A stretch of DNA of 64,000 bases from Variovorax sp. 770b2 (GCF_900115685.1 NZ_FOXJ01000007.1:1-64000), one strand, 5' to 3'; positions 1-8,357 are shown, counted from the stretch's first letter. Made by a program: numbers and translations. The notes: generated by a model from the sequence alone, not told the origin.

Positions 1-2
1 AG

Positions 3-494
3 ACCGACCTGATCGTGCTGCACTCGATCAGCCTGCCACCCGGCGAATACGGCGGCGATGCGGTGCAGCGGCTCTTCACCAACCAACTCGACTGGGATGC
101 GCACCCCTACTTCCAGTCGATCCGCGGCATCGAGGTGTCCTCGCATTTCTACGTGCGCCGCAATGGAGACCTTTGGCAATTCGTGAGCTGCGACGAACGC
201 GCGTGGCATGCGGGCGTGTCGTCGTGGCGCGGCCGCGGCAACTGCAACGACGACTCGATCGGCATCGAGCTCGAGGGCCTCGAGGGCCAGACCTTCGAAG
301 CCGCGCAGTACGAGACGCTGGCCAGCCTGTGCCCCGCGATCGCGCAGCACTACGCCATCGCGCATATCGCCGGTCACGAGCACATCGCACCGGGCCGGAA
401 ACAGGACCCCGGCGCGGGCTTCGATTGGCGATTGCTGCACGCGCAACTGGGCTGGAAATCACAGATGTTTCCCCCATCTGTGATGGAGCGCTAA
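3..494 (+). CDS. ampD: 1,6-anhydro-N-acetylmuramyl-L-alanine amidase AmpD (5' truncated by window edge)
   Basis: The reading frame is open to the first base of the window, so the true start lies upstream. The protein begins inside the conserved 'LIVLHSISLPPGEYG' segment of AmpD, where the His is a zinc ligand. 'SSHFYVRRNGDLWQFV', 'HAGVSSWRGR' and 'GHEHIAPGRKQDPG' (second His ligand, catalytic Lys, Asp ligand) follow in family order. AmpD cleaves the amide bond between anhydro-MurNAc and the stem peptide in cytoplasmic cell-wall recycling, which fits the recycling ligase gene mpl nearby. Only some 25 residues are probably missing. No terminator hairpin is visible after the stop, and nrdA follows on the same strand 350 bp later behind its own promoter. 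Confidence 0.93.
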   Translation, partial: TDLIVLHSISLPPGEYGGDAVQRLFTNQLDWDAHPYFQSIRGIEVSSHFYVRRNGDLWQFVSCDERAWHAGVSSWRGRGNCNDDSIGIELEGLEGQTFEAAQYETLASLCPAIAQHYAIAHIAGHEHIAPGRKQDPGAGFDWRLLHAQLGWKSQMFPPSVMER

Positions 495-714
495 TTTTTT
501 CAATCGCGTGACGCCTCGCGATGCCCTGCCCTTCGGCCGCATCGCTCTCGAGAATGCAAATGTGAACCGCAGCAACCATGCGCCTTGCAGGCTCAAAAGA
601 GCTCGCAAGCCACGTCCCATGCGGGTTGCGCGACCATAGGCCAGTATTCACGCGGCATCGCCAGCCATGGCCTATGCCTAGAGAGATACCCGCAGTAGGT
701 GAACCACTCACAAA

Positions 715-730
715 ACACTACCTGTAGTGG
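715..730 (+). promoter_or_regulatory. NrdR box 1 upstream of nrdA
   Basis: The 16-mer ACACTACCTGTAGTGG matches the NrdR consensus (acaCwAtATaTwGtgt) at its outer conserved positions and contains the perfect inverted repeat CACTAC/GTAGTG. It starts 32 bp before the second box, which is three helical turns and the spacing usual for paired NrdR sites. The rest of the 350-bp gap between ampD and nrdA (495-844) shows no gene. Confidence 0.8.
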
Positions 731-731
731 C

Positions 732-760
732 TTGTAGACCCCTGGCACCCTAGATATAGT
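732..760 (+). promoter_or_regulatory. nrdA promoter (-35 TTGTAG, -10 TATAGT)
   Basis: TTGTAG (732-737) and TATAGT (755-760) are separated by exactly 17 bp. The -10 lies inside NrdR box 2 and box 1 abuts the -35 on its upstream side, the arrangement expected for repression by NrdR when dNTP or ATP levels are high. Transcription would start near 767, leaving a leader of roughly 75-80 nt before the nrdA ATG. This is a pattern call. Confidence 0.65.
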
Positions 761-762
761 GT
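747..762 (+). promoter_or_regulatory. NrdR box 2 upstream of nrdA
   Basis: ACCCTAGATATAGTGT matches the NrdR consensus at 14 of 16 positions, including the AT-rich centre and the GTGT end. It overlaps the proposed -10 element. The pair with box 1 makes NrdR control of nrdA likely. nrdR itself is not in the window. Confidence 0.82.
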
Positions 763-844
763 CTTCCGTCCGGTCAACAACGCCGGCGCGGCGCCCAGCC
801 AAGGCGTCGCCACCCAACAAGAATTGCCAACCGAGAGGAAGCGA

Positions 845-3760
845 ATGCAAACAGCCCTGAACACCCCATCGACCCCGCGTGCCGTTCCCTCGACGCCACC
901 GCAGCAGCAGCGAGACACCGCTGGCTCGCCCACTGGCCAGAACCTCGCGCACTACCAGATCATCCGCCGCAACGGCGCCGTCGTTCCCTTCGAGCCGAAC
1001 AAGATCGCCATCGCGATGATGAAGGCCTTCCTGGCCGTGCACGGCACCCAGGGCGCGGCTTCGGCCAGCGTGCGCGAGACGGTCGACGTGCTCACGCAAG
1101 GCGTGATCCGCGCCATGGTGCGTTCGCGTCCGGGCGGCGGCACCTTCCACATCGAAGACGTGCAGGACCAGGTCGAGCTCGGCCTGATGCGCGGCGGCCA
1201 CCATGAAATCGCCCGCGCCTACGTGCTGTACCGCGAACGCCGCACGCAGGAGCGTTCCAAGCAGGGCGAACACGAAATGCCCGCCGTGCAGACGCTGCAC
1301 GTGCTGGACAACGGCGAGCGCGTCGAGCTCGACCTGAACCAGTTGAAGGGCCTGATCGAATCGGCCTGCGAAAACCTGGGCGACAGCATCACTGCCGCGC
1401 CCATCGTCGCCGAGACGATGCGCAACCTGTACGACGGCGTGCCGCTCGACGAGGTCTACAAGGCCTCGATCCTGGCGGCCCGCACGCTGATCGAGAAAGA
1501 CCCCGACTACACCTTCGCCACCGCGCGCCTCTTGCTGCACACGATCTTCAAGGAGATCGTCGGCCGCGAAGTGATGCCGGTGGACCGTGCCACGGCCTAT
1601 GCCGACTACTTCCCGCAGTTCATCAAGAAGGGCGTCGAGAACGAACTGCTCGACGAGAAGCTGCTGCAGTACGACCTGCCCCGCCTGGGCGCCGCGCTCA
1701 AGGCCGAGCGCGACCTGCAGTTCGACTACCTCGGCCTGCAGACGCTGTACGACCGCTACTTCCTGCACGTGCGCAAGGCCCGCATCGAACTGCCGCAGGC
1801 GTTCTTCATGCGCGTGGCCATGGGCCTGTCGCTCGGCGAAATCGACCGCGAAGCGCGTGCCATCGAGTTCTACGAAGTGCTGTCGTCGTTCGACTTCATG
1901 TCGAGCACGCCGACCCTCTTCAACGCCGGCACGCTGCGCTCGCAACTGTCCAGCTGCTACCTCACCACCGTGCCCGACGACCTGGACGGCATCTACGAGT
2001 CGATCAAGGAAAACGCGCTGCTCTCCAAGTTCGCGGGCGGCCTGGGCAACGACTGGACCCGCGTGCGCGCGCTCGGCAGCCACATCAAGGGCACCAACGG
2101 CGAATCGCAGGGCGTGGTGCCGTTCCTGAAGGTGGTGAACGACACCGCCGTGGCGGTGAACCAGGGCGGCAAGCGCAAGGGCGCGGTCTGCACGTACCTG
2201 GAATCGTGGCACCTGGACATCGAGGAGTTCCTGGAACTGCGCAAGAACACCGGCGACGACCGCCGCCGCACGCACGACATGAACACGGCCAACTGGATCC
2301 CCGACCTGTTCATGCGCCGCGTGATGGAAAAGGGCACCTGGACGCTGTTCTCGCCCTCCAACGTGCCTGACCTGCACGACCTGTTCGGCGCCGACTTCGA
2401 GAAGGCCTACGTCGCCTACGAAGAGAAGGCCGCCCGCGGCGAGATCAAGCCCGCGCGCACCATCCAGGCCTCGGACCTGTGGCGCAAGATGCTCACGATG
2501 CTGTTCGAAACCGGGCATCCGTGGATCACGTTCAAGGACGCCTGCAACGTGCGCTCGCCGCAGCAGCACGCGGGCGTCGTGCACTCGTCGAACCTGTGCA
2601 CCGAGATCACGCTGAACACCAGCGACACCGAAACGGCCGTCTGCAACCTGGGTTCGGTGAACCTGCTGCAGCATCTGAAGGACGGCAAGGTCGACCAGGA
2701 GAAGCTCAAGCGGACGATCTCGACCGCGATGCGCATGCTGGACAACGTGATCGACATCAACTACTACGCCGTGAAGAAGGCGCGCGACTCGAACCTGCGC
2801 CACCGTCCGGTGGGCCTGGGCCTCATGGGCTTCCAGGACGCGCTGTACGAACTGCGCATTCCCTACGCCTCGCAGGAAGCCGTGCAGTTCGCCGACGAGT
2901 CGATGGAAGCCATCTGCTACCACGCCTACTGGGCCTCGACCGACCTGGCCAAGGAACGCGGCAAGTACTCCAGCTACAAGGGCTCGCTGTGGGACAAGGG
3001 CATCCTGCCGATCGACACGCTCGACCTGCTCGAGCAGGCACGCGGCGGCTACGTCGAGGTGGACCGCTCGGCCACGCTCGACTGGGACGCGCTGCGCCAG
3101 AAGATCAAGGCCGACGGCATGCGCAATTCGAACTGCGTGGCCATCGCACCGACGGCGACCATCTCGAACATCATCGGCGTGGACGCCTCGATCGAGCCGT
3201 GCTTCGGCAATCTCTCGGTCAAGTCGAACCTGTCGGGCGAATTCACCGTGATCAACCACTACCTGGTGCGCGACCTGAAGCGCCTGGGCCTGTGGGACGA
3301 CGTGATGGTGATGGACCTGAAGCACTTCGACGGATCGCTGCGTCCCATCGACCGCGTGCCGCAGGACGTGAAGGCGCTCTACGCCACCGCGTTCGAAGTG
3401 GAAACCACGTGGCTGGTCGAAGCCGCCTCGCGTCGCCAGAAGTGGATCGACCAGGCGCAGTCGCTCAACATCTACATGGCTGGCGCATCGGGCAAGAAGC
3501 TGGACGACACCTACAAGCTCGCATGGCTGCGCGGCCTGAAGACCACGTACTACCTGCGCACGCAGAGCGCGACGCACGCCGAGAAGTCGACGGTGCAATC
3601 GGGCCGTCTCAACGCGGTGTCGTCGGGCAACGACGCACCCTCGGGCATGAGCGCACTCGAAGCCGCCGCTGCTGCAGCGAAGGCACAGATGAGCGCGATG
3701 CCCGCCACCGACATCGCCTTCTGCGGTGTGGACGATCCGACCTGTGAAGCGTGCCAGTGA
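845..3760 (+). CDS. nrdA: class Ia ribonucleoside-diphosphate reductase, alpha (large) subunit
   Basis: This 971-residue catalytic subunit reduces ribonucleoside diphosphates to deoxyribonucleotides. An N-terminal ATP-cone (from about residue 35, 'YQIIRRNGAVVPFEPNKI') carries the overall activity switch. Active-site motifs are 'SSCYL' with Cys371, 'NLCTEI' with Asn583, Cys585 and Glu587, and the 'IAPTATISNI' loop. The C-terminal 'CEACQ' supplies the redox-shuttle cysteines Cys967 and Cys970. The ATG at 845 is preferred over an in-frame TTG at 824 because AGAGGAAG sits about 5 nt before it. It is longer than the E. coli protein, partly through a low-complexity N-terminus. Two NrdR boxes lie upstream, and nrdB follows after 203 bp with a promoter candidate of its own. 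Confidence 0.97.
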   Translation: MQTALNTPSTPRAVPSTPPQQQRDTAGSPTGQNLAHYQIIRRNGAVVPFEPNKIAIAMMKAFLAVHGTQGAASASVRETVDVLTQGVIRAMVRSRPGGGTFHIEDVQDQVELGLMRGGHHEIARAYVLYRERRTQERSKQGEHEMPAVQTLHVLDNGERVELDLNQLKGLIESACENLGDSITAAPIVAETMRNLYDGVPLDEVYKASILAARTLIEKDPDYTFATARLLLHTIFKEIVGREVMPVDRATAYADYFPQFIKKGVENELLDEKLLQYDLPRLGAALKAERDLQFDYLGLQTLYDRYFLHVRKARIELPQAFFMRVAMGLSLGEIDREARAIEFYEVLSSFDFMSSTPTLFNAGTLRSQLSSCYLTTVPDDLDGIYESIKENALLSKFAGGLGNDWTRVRALGSHIKGTNGESQGVVPFLKVVNDTAVAVNQGGKRKGAVCTYLESWHLDIEEFLELRKNTGDDRRRTHDMNTANWIPDLFMRRVMEKGTWTLFSPSNVPDLHDLFGADFEKAYVAYEEKAARGEIKPARTIQASDLWRKMLTMLFETGHPWITFKDACNVRSPQQHAGVVHSSNLCTEITLNTSDTETAVCNLGSVNLLQHLKDGKVDQEKLKRTISTAMRMLDNVIDINYYAVKKARDSNLRHRPVGLGLMGFQDALYELRIPYASQEAVQFADESMEAICYHAYWASTDLAKERGKYSSYKGSLWDKGILPIDTLDLLEQARGGYVEVDRSATLDWDALRQKIKADGMRNSNCVAIAPTATISNIIGVDASIEPCFGNLSVKSNLSGEFTVINHYLVRDLKRLGLWDDVMVMDLKHFDGSLRPIDRVPQDVKALYATAFEVETTWLVEAASRRQKWIDQAQSLNIYMAGASGKKLDDTYKLAWLRGLKTTYYLRTQSATHAEKSTVQSGRLNAVSSGNDAPSGMSALEAAAAAAKAQMSAMPATDIAFCGVDDPTCEACQ

Positions 3761-3899
3761 CACGCCGGTGCTCGCGACAAGAAAGAGTCAGTTGAGTCAG
3801 TGAGGTGCATGCGAAAGTCGTGCGACGTTCAAGCAATGAAGCCATTGACTGACATCGCGCGATGCATGCGAGCAACATAACAACCACATAAATGGAGCG

Positions 3900-3931
3900 C
3901 GATGTGAACGAGCACTTTGCAACTCACATCG
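3900..3931. repeat. inverted repeat spanning the nrdB -35 region
   Basis: Perfect 8-bp arms CGATGTGA (3900-3907) and TCACATCG (3924-3931) are separated by 16 bp. The repeat embraces the proposed nrdB -35 box. It could be an operator or an mRNA hairpin from nrdA read-through. It does not match the NrdR consensus. Confidence 0.45.
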
Positions 3932-3944
3932 TTACTCCGATAAT
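3917..3944 (+). promoter_or_regulatory. putative nrdB promoter (-35 TTGCAA, -10 GATAAT)
   Basis: TTGCAA at 3917-3922 and GATAAT at 3939-3944 are separated by 16 bp. The predicted start leaves a leader of only about 12-14 nt before the nrdB ATG. This would allow nrdB expression independent of nrdA read-through. Confidence 0.45.
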
Positions 3945-3963
3945 TTGAGCATTGGATTTTTCT

Positions 3964-5202
3964 ATGTTGACCTGGGACGAAGAAGTCAAGCCCTCCTTAC
4001 CAAAGGATATGCAACAAGGATTGCAGCACCACAACGCATCGACCAGCGGCTTGCCCGCAGGCCGTTCGGTGGACGCTCCGACTTCGTCGATTGCACAACC
4101 CGCATCGTCTGCCCCGCGCACGCTCGATGACGGCGCCGCCGCACCGCTGCGTCAGGTTGCTCCCGCTTCGGTTCCCGTCGTGGCGCAACGCGTCAAGGCC
4201 TCCGACAAGCGCATCATCAACGGCCAGACCGACGTCAACCAGCTGGTGCCGTTCAAGTACAAGTGGGCCTGGGAAAAATACCTCGCCACCTGCGCCAACC
4301 ACTGGATGCCGCAGGAAGTGAACATGACGCGCGACATCGCGTTGTGGAAAGACCCGAACGGCCTGACCGAAGACGAACGCCGCATCGTCAAGCGCAACCT
4401 CGGCTTCTTCGTGACCGCCGACTCGCTGGCCGCCAACAACATCGTGCTGGGCACCTACCGCCACATCACGGCCCCCGAATGCCGCCAGTTCCTGCTGCGC
4501 CAGGCCTTCGAGGAAGCGATCCACACGCACGCGTACCAGTACATCGTCGAGTCGCTCGGCCTGGACGAGAGCGAGATCTTCAACGCCTACAACGAAGTGC
4601 AGTCGATCCGCGAGAAGGACCAGTTCCTGCTCCCGTTCATCGACGCCATCAGCGACCCGCACTTCAAGACCGGCACGCACGAGACCGACCAGACGCTGCT
4701 CAAGTCGCTCATCGTGTTCGCCTGCCTGATGGAAGGCCTCTTCTTCTACGTCGGCTTCACGCAGATCCTTGCGCTCGGCCGCCAGAACAAGATGACCGGC
4801 GCCGCCGAGCAGTACCAGTACATCCTGCGCGACGAGTCGATGCACTGCAATTTCGGCATCGACCTGATCAACCAGCTCAAGCTCGAGAATCCCGGCCTCT
4901 GGACCTCCGAGTTCAAGGCCGAGATCAAGGACCTCTTCATGAAGGCCGTCGAGCTCGAATACAAATACGCCGAAGACACCATGCCGCGCGGTGTCCTGGG
5001 CATGAACGCCTCCATGTTCAAGGGCTACCTGCGGTACATCGCCAACCGGCGTGCACAGCAGATCGGCCTCGAAACGCTCTTCCCGAACGAAGAAAATCCG
5101 TTCCCCTGGATGAGCGAAATGATTGACCTGAAGAAAGAGCGCAACTTTTTCGAAACCCGCGTGATCGAGTACCAGTCGGGTGGTGCGCTCTCCTGGGATT
5201 GA
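3964..5202 (+). CDS. nrdB: class Ia ribonucleoside-diphosphate reductase, beta (radical) subunit
   Basis: This 412-residue subunit houses the di-iron centre and stable tyrosyl radical that starts catalysis in NrdA. The iron/radical signature 'EEAIHTHAYQYI' aligns with E. coli 'SETIHSRSYTHI', giving Glu184 and His187 as ligands and Tyr191 as the radical tyrosine. 'DESMHCNFGIDL' supplies the later Glu and His ligands. The C-terminus 'GGALSWD' is the NrdA-docking tail. The first ~85 residues are Ala/Pro/Ser-rich and longer than in most relatives. The ATG at 3964 ('MLTWDEE') is preferred over TTG at 3952. No strong ribosome site is visible. Confidence 0.97.
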   Translation: MLTWDEEVKPSLPKDMQQGLQHHNASTSGLPAGRSVDAPTSSIAQPASSAPRTLDDGAAAPLRQVAPASVPVVAQRVKASDKRIINGQTDVNQLVPFKYKWAWEKYLATCANHWMPQEVNMTRDIALWKDPNGLTEDERRIVKRNLGFFVTADSLAANNIVLGTYRHITAPECRQFLLRQAFEEAIHTHAYQYIVESLGLDESEIFNAYNEVQSIREKDQFLLPFIDAISDPHFKTGTHETDQTLLKSLIVFACLMEGLFFYVGFTQILALGRQNKMTGAAEQYQYILRDESMHCNFGIDLINQLKLENPGLWTSEFKAEIKDLFMKAVELEYKYAEDTMPRGVLGMNASMFKGYLRYIANRRAQQIGLETLFPNEENPFPWMSEMIDLKKERNFFETRVIEYQSGGALSWD

Positions 5203-5274
5203 ATCTTTCCGATAAGAATTAATGAATTCAAGAATTGCCCTTGCCACCGATCGCGCCGAAGAGCGCGACATGGA

Positions 5275-5308
5275 CTGGGGCTCAGGTGTTCATGGTGCTG
5301 GGGCTCAG
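5275..5308 (+). repeat. two 11-bp direct repeats upstream of the H1-like gene
   Basis: CTGGGGCTCAG occurs perfectly at 5275-5285 and 5298-5308, 23 bp start to start, about two helical turns. It lies 90-120 bp before the H1-like protein gene in the 196-bp gap after nrdB. It could be a regulator site. No known consensus is recognised. Confidence 0.35.
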
Positions 5309-5398
5309 ATTCCAACGCCATGAATCGCTTCACGCTCCCAACGTGCGTGGAGTGCTTCAATAGGTTGATTTTTTCAACTTGATCAAGGAGAAATAGAA

Positions 5399-5914
5399 AT
5401 GGCAACTGCAAAGAAAGCGCCGGCTAAGAAAGCCGCTGCAAAGAAGGCTCCGGCAAAGAAGGTCGCGGCCAAGAAGGCTCCGGCGAAGAAGGTAGCAGCG
5501 AAGAAGGCTCCGGCCAAGAAGGTTGCTGCCAAGAAGGCTCCGGCCAAGAAGGTAGCAGCGAAGAAGGCAGCTCCGGCCAAGAAGGCCGCTGCGAAGAAGG
5601 CTCCGGCGAAGAAGGCCGCTGCCAAGAAGGCGCCTGCCAAGAAGGCTGCGGCGAAGAAGGCTCCTGCCAAGAAGGCAGCTGCCAAGAAGGCCCCTGCAAA
5701 GAAGGCCGCCGCCAAGAAGGCTCCTGCGAAAAAGGCTGCGGCCAAGAAAGCCGCGAAAAAGCCCGCTGCCAAGCCTGCCGCTGCTGCCAAGAAGCCTGCT
5801 GCAAAGAAGGCTGCCAAGGCACCCGCCAAGGCTGCTGTAGCGCCTGCCCCTGCCGCGCAAACGACGCTGAATCCCCAGGCAGCCTGGCCGTTTCCTACGG
5901 CCAGCAAGCCCTGA
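5399..5914 (+). CDS. histone H1-like nucleoid protein (AAKKAPAKK repeats)
   Basis: The 171-residue product is almost entirely tandem 'AAKKAPAKK'/'AAKKVAAKK' repeats from residue 3 to about 150, followed by a short neutral tail ending 'WPFPTASKP'. This composition is that of the bacterial histone H1-like family (HrpA/AlgP/Hc1-like), basic disordered proteins that bind and condense DNA. A strong ribosome site (AAGGAG, 9 nt before the ATG) fixes the start. A bidirectional terminator follows directly. The repetitive DNA is expected to vary in repeat number between strains. Function is inferred from composition only. Confidence 0.88.
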   Translation: MATAKKAPAKKAAAKKAPAKKVAAKKAPAKKVAAKKAPAKKVAAKKAPAKKVAAKKAAPAKKAAAKKAPAKKAAAKKAPAKKAAAKKAPAKKAAAKKAPAKKAAAKKAPAKKAAAKKAAKKPAAKPAAAAKKPAAKKAAKAPAKAAVAPAPAAQTTLNPQAAWPFPTASKP

Positions 5915-5936
5915 GTTTCCAAGCGCCCTTGACGGC

Positions 5937-5971
5937 AAAAAACCCGGCACCTCACGGTGTCGGGTTTTTTT
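5937..5971. terminator. bidirectional rho-independent terminator
   Basis: The 9-bp stem CCCGGCACC/GGTGTCGGG (one G-U) with loop TCAC is preceded by six A and followed by seven T, so it can act on both strands. It separates the H1-like gene (+) from the convergent PfkB kinase gene (-). Confidence 0.93.
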
Positions 5972-5995
5972 ATGCGCGCTCGAAAAAGAGGCTTC

Positions 5996-6898
5996 TTACA
6001 GGCCCAGGGCCTTGCGGTCGACCTGGTAGTTCTGCGGGCCGCGCTGCGCGATCTTGAGCGCGCCGACGCGATTGCCCAGTGCCGCGCATTGCGCGAGCGG
6101 CCATTCCTTTTCCAGACCGAACAGCAGCGCGCCGCGCCATGCGTCGCCGCAACCCGTGGGCTCGACCACGGCGGTGGGCGTCACGCCCGGCACATGTTCG
6201 CGCTCGCCATCGATCCAGACTTCACAACCCTCGGCGGCCAGCGTGACCACCAGGCCGCGCACGCGCCTGGAGATCTCGGCCAGGCTCCAGCCGGTGCGCT
6301 GCGACAGCATCTTTCCTTCGTAGTCGTTGACCACGACCCAGCTCGCGAGATCGACGAAGTGCTTGAGCGCATCGCCGTCGAACATCGGCAGGCCTTGGCC
6401 CGGATCGAACACGAACGGAATGCCGGCGGCGGCAAATTGCTCGGCGTGCTGCAGCATCGCCTCGCGGCCATCGGGCGCGATGATGCCGACCTTGATGTCA
6501 TCGCGCGCAGCCACCTTGGTGATGTGCGCCTGCTGCATCGCACCGGGGTGGAACGCGGTGATCTGGTTGTTGTCAACGTCGTTCATGATCATCGCCTGAG
6601 CGGTGAAGGTGTCGTCCAGCTGGCGCACGAACTCGGTGTCGATGCCCAGCGTGCGCATGCGCTCCAGGTAGTCGGCGCCGTCGCTGCCCAGCGTGGCCAT
6701 CGGCAATGCCGTGCCGCCCAGCGCGTTCAGGCTGTAGGCGATGTTGCCGGCGCAGCCGCCGAAATCGCGGCGCAGGCTCGGCACGAGGAACGACACGTTC
6801 AGGATGTGCAACTGGTCGGGAAGGATCTGATCGGCGAACCGTCCCTCGAAAGTCATGATGGTGTCGAACGCGAGGGAACCGCAAATCACTGCTGCCAT
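5996..6898 (-). CDS. PfkB-family carbohydrate/nucleoside kinase
   Basis: This 300-residue ribokinase-fold enzyme would transfer phosphate from ATP to a sugar or nucleoside. The N-terminal 'GSLAFDTI' strand and 'GGCAGNIAYSLNALGG' substrate loop match the family. The C-terminal signature reads 'PTGCGDAWRGAL', where GCGD replaces the commoner GAGD and Asp is the catalytic base. The substrate cannot be assigned; adenosine-kinase-like members look closest. The start 'MAAVICGS' is chosen over longer frames because homology begins there. It is the last gene of a minus-strand run from accB and ends at a shared terminator. Confidence 0.85.
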   Translation of the reverse strand: MAAVICGSLAFDTIMTFEGRFADQILPDQLHILNVSFLVPSLRRDFGGCAGNIAYSLNALGGTALPMATLGSDGADYLERMRTLGIDTEFVRQLDDTFTAQAMIMNDVDNNQITAFHPGAMQQAHITKVAARDDIKVGIIAPDGREAMLQHAEQFAAAGIPFVFDPGQGLPMFDGDALKHFVDLASWVVVNDYEGKMLSQRTGWSLAEISRRVRGLVVTLAAEGCEVWIDGEREHVPGVTPTAVVEPTGCGDAWRGALLFGLEKEWPLAQCAALGNRVGALKIAQRGPQNYQVDRKALGL

Positions 6899-6965
6899 GG
6901 GTGGACCGTTTTCGTTGAGAGAAGATGGATGAAGGAAGGACGAGTGCTTGCGTGCAGGCGTCCGG

Positions 6966-8342
6966 CTAGGGATAGAAGGCTTCCACGCGGTAGCCCGCAA
7001 TGGGCGGCAGTGCGGCCGCTTCGTTCGGCGACAGCGTCAACGGCAATGAAGCCGCGCGATCGGCGCGCGCCGCGAGCACCGACGGCGCGCCATAGTCCGC
7101 GGGCGTCAGCACGCGCCGCACCACGGCGCGCTCCTGCGTGTCGAGCAGCGACAGCTCGACGGCCGGCATCGCGAGCGGCACGGTGGCGCCGTTGCGCAAG
7201 GTGAAGCTCAGGCGGTAGTCGTTGCCGCCGCTCTTCTCGCGCGCGAAGGCGGCGCCCTCGATCATGATGTCGCCGATCTGGCGCAAGGCCGAGAGTTCGC
7301 AGCCGGTGTACTGGCACAGCGCCGCCATCGCAGGACGCAGGCCCGGCTGTCGCGCGACGATGCCATCGCGCTCATGGCGAACGATCTGCACGGCGAGCAC
7401 GAGAACGGCCAGCACCGCCAGCAGGACGAGCAAGCGCCGAACGCCCTTGCGCTGCCAGAAGCCGGGCGCGTGGGCGTCGTGTTCCTCGTCGTCGGAGAAA
7501 ACATGGTCCTCCTCGCGCTCCGCGAACATCGGCGGCAGCGAGGCGGCGTTCTCCGGCTCGCTCGCCTCCCGGACCATCGAGGACGACGCGGCCCTGGCCG
7601 CGGCCCTCGCTTCGCGCGACTTGTTGGCGCTCGCGATCTTGGCCGACTTGATGCGTGCCCGGCGCAGCGCCTTCTGCATCTGCACCTGGTCGTGGTCCTC
7701 TTCTTTTTCTGCTTTTTCTTCAGCGCCGTCGTCGAGGGTGGGCTCGACCAGTCCGTGCACCTTGGCGCGCGGCACGGGCAGCGGGGGCACCGGAGGAGGC
7801 GGAGACGGCGGCGGCGGCGCGAGATTCAGGTCGATGTTCGGGAACGGCGGCAGCGAACTCGCCGGCGGTCGCCACGCGGGCTCGCTGACATCCAGGTCGG
7901 ACCACGGTTCGTCCGCGACGATGCCGTGCGCGGGCAGCGAGAGCGCCGGGGGCGGTGGGGATGATGGTGCGGGCGGCGGCGCGGCTGCGACTTCCACAGC
8001 CTCGGGCTCTTGCGGTGCGGGCGGCCGATGCGCCCCTTCGGCCTGGGCGTGCTCCTCAGGCTCGTCATCGAAGAAGTCCGCATCTTCGGAGGCCTGGGAA
8101 GGCTGCGACGGCGCAGGCGGTGCATCGACCCGGCTCTCGGAGGAAGGCTCGACCAGCGCGGGCGAATAGGCTGTCGCCGACGACGGCGCGGGCGCCCCGT
8201 CGGACGATTCATGCAGGTCGAGCGTCGCATCGAACACGTGGCTGCAGCGGCCGCAGCGCACCCAACCGTCCGAAATGCGAAGCTGGTCGCGCACCACCTT
8301 GAAGGTGGTGGTGCAGGCGGGGCAACGCGTGACGAGGCTCAT
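6966..8342 (-). CDS. zinc-ribbon (MJ0042-type) DUF3426 membrane protein
   Basis: The 458-residue protein opens with a zinc ribbon, 'CPACTTTFK' plus 'WVRCGRCSHVFDA' (Cys7, Cys10, Cys30, Cys33). A long acidic, Pro/Ala-rich linker follows, then one membrane helix (residues about 302-321, 'RRLLVLLAVLAVLVLAVQIV') and a C-terminal DUF3426 domain ending 'YRVEAFYP'. Topology would put the ribbon in the cytoplasm and DUF3426 in the periplasm. The role is unknown. It lies between prmA and the PfkB kinase, and its association with prmA recurs in related bacteria as I remember it. A TACAAT hexamer 9 nt before the ATG suggests a leaderless transcript. Confidence 0.87.
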   Translation of the reverse strand: MSLVTRCPACTTTFKVVRDQLRISDGWVRCGRCSHVFDATLDLHESSDGAPAPSSATAYSPALVEPSSESRVDAPPAPSQPSQASEDADFFDDEPEEHAQAEGAHRPPAPQEPEAVEVAAAPPPAPSSPPPPALSLPAHGIVADEPWSDLDVSEPAWRPPASSLPPFPNIDLNLAPPPPSPPPPVPPLPVPRAKVHGLVEPTLDDGAEEKAEKEEDHDQVQMQKALRRARIKSAKIASANKSREARAAARAASSSMVREASEPENAASLPPMFAEREEDHVFSDDEEHDAHAPGFWQRKGVRRLLVLLAVLAVLVLAVQIVRHERDGIVARQPGLRPAMAALCQYTGCELSALRQIGDIMIEGAAFAREKSGGNDYRLSFTLRNGATVPLAMPAVELSLLDTQERAVVRRVLTPADYGAPSVLAARADRAASLPLTLSPNEAAALPPIAGYRVEAFYP

Positions 8343-8351
8343 GACCGGGCG

Positions 8352-8357
8352 ATTGTA
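8352..8357 (-). promoter_or_regulatory. putative -10 element (TACAAT) of the DUF3426 gene
   Basis: TACAAT ends 9 nt before the ATG, so transcription would begin at or next to the start codon. No convincing -35 is visible. Confidence 0.4.

Noticed and set aside
593..3763. A 1056-codon open frame antisense to nrdA
   Set aside because: It mirrors the codon positions of nrdA in high-GC DNA. Its product is Val/Arg/His/Ala-rich nonsense without any domain, and the nrdA sense frame is unmistakable.
3917..3944. NrdR boxes before nrdB
   Set aside because: The inverted repeat there (CGATGTGA/TCACATCG) lacks the NrdR consensus core and spacing.
3997..5271. Long minus-strand frame antisense to nrdB
   Set aside because: Same GC-driven shadow effect. 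The encoded protein has no recognisable motif and nrdB is certain.
5399..5914. Repetitive DNA considered as a CRISPR or satellite array
   Set aside because: The ~27-bp periodicity follows codon repeats of an open reading frame, with no spacers or conserved direct repeat of CRISPR type.
5357..5955. Two long minus-strand frames over the H1-like gene encoding Leu/Gly- and Ala/Phe-rich repeats
   Set aside because: They are frame shadows of the AAKKAPAKK repeat DNA. The plus frame has the ribosome site, the H1 composition and a terminator.
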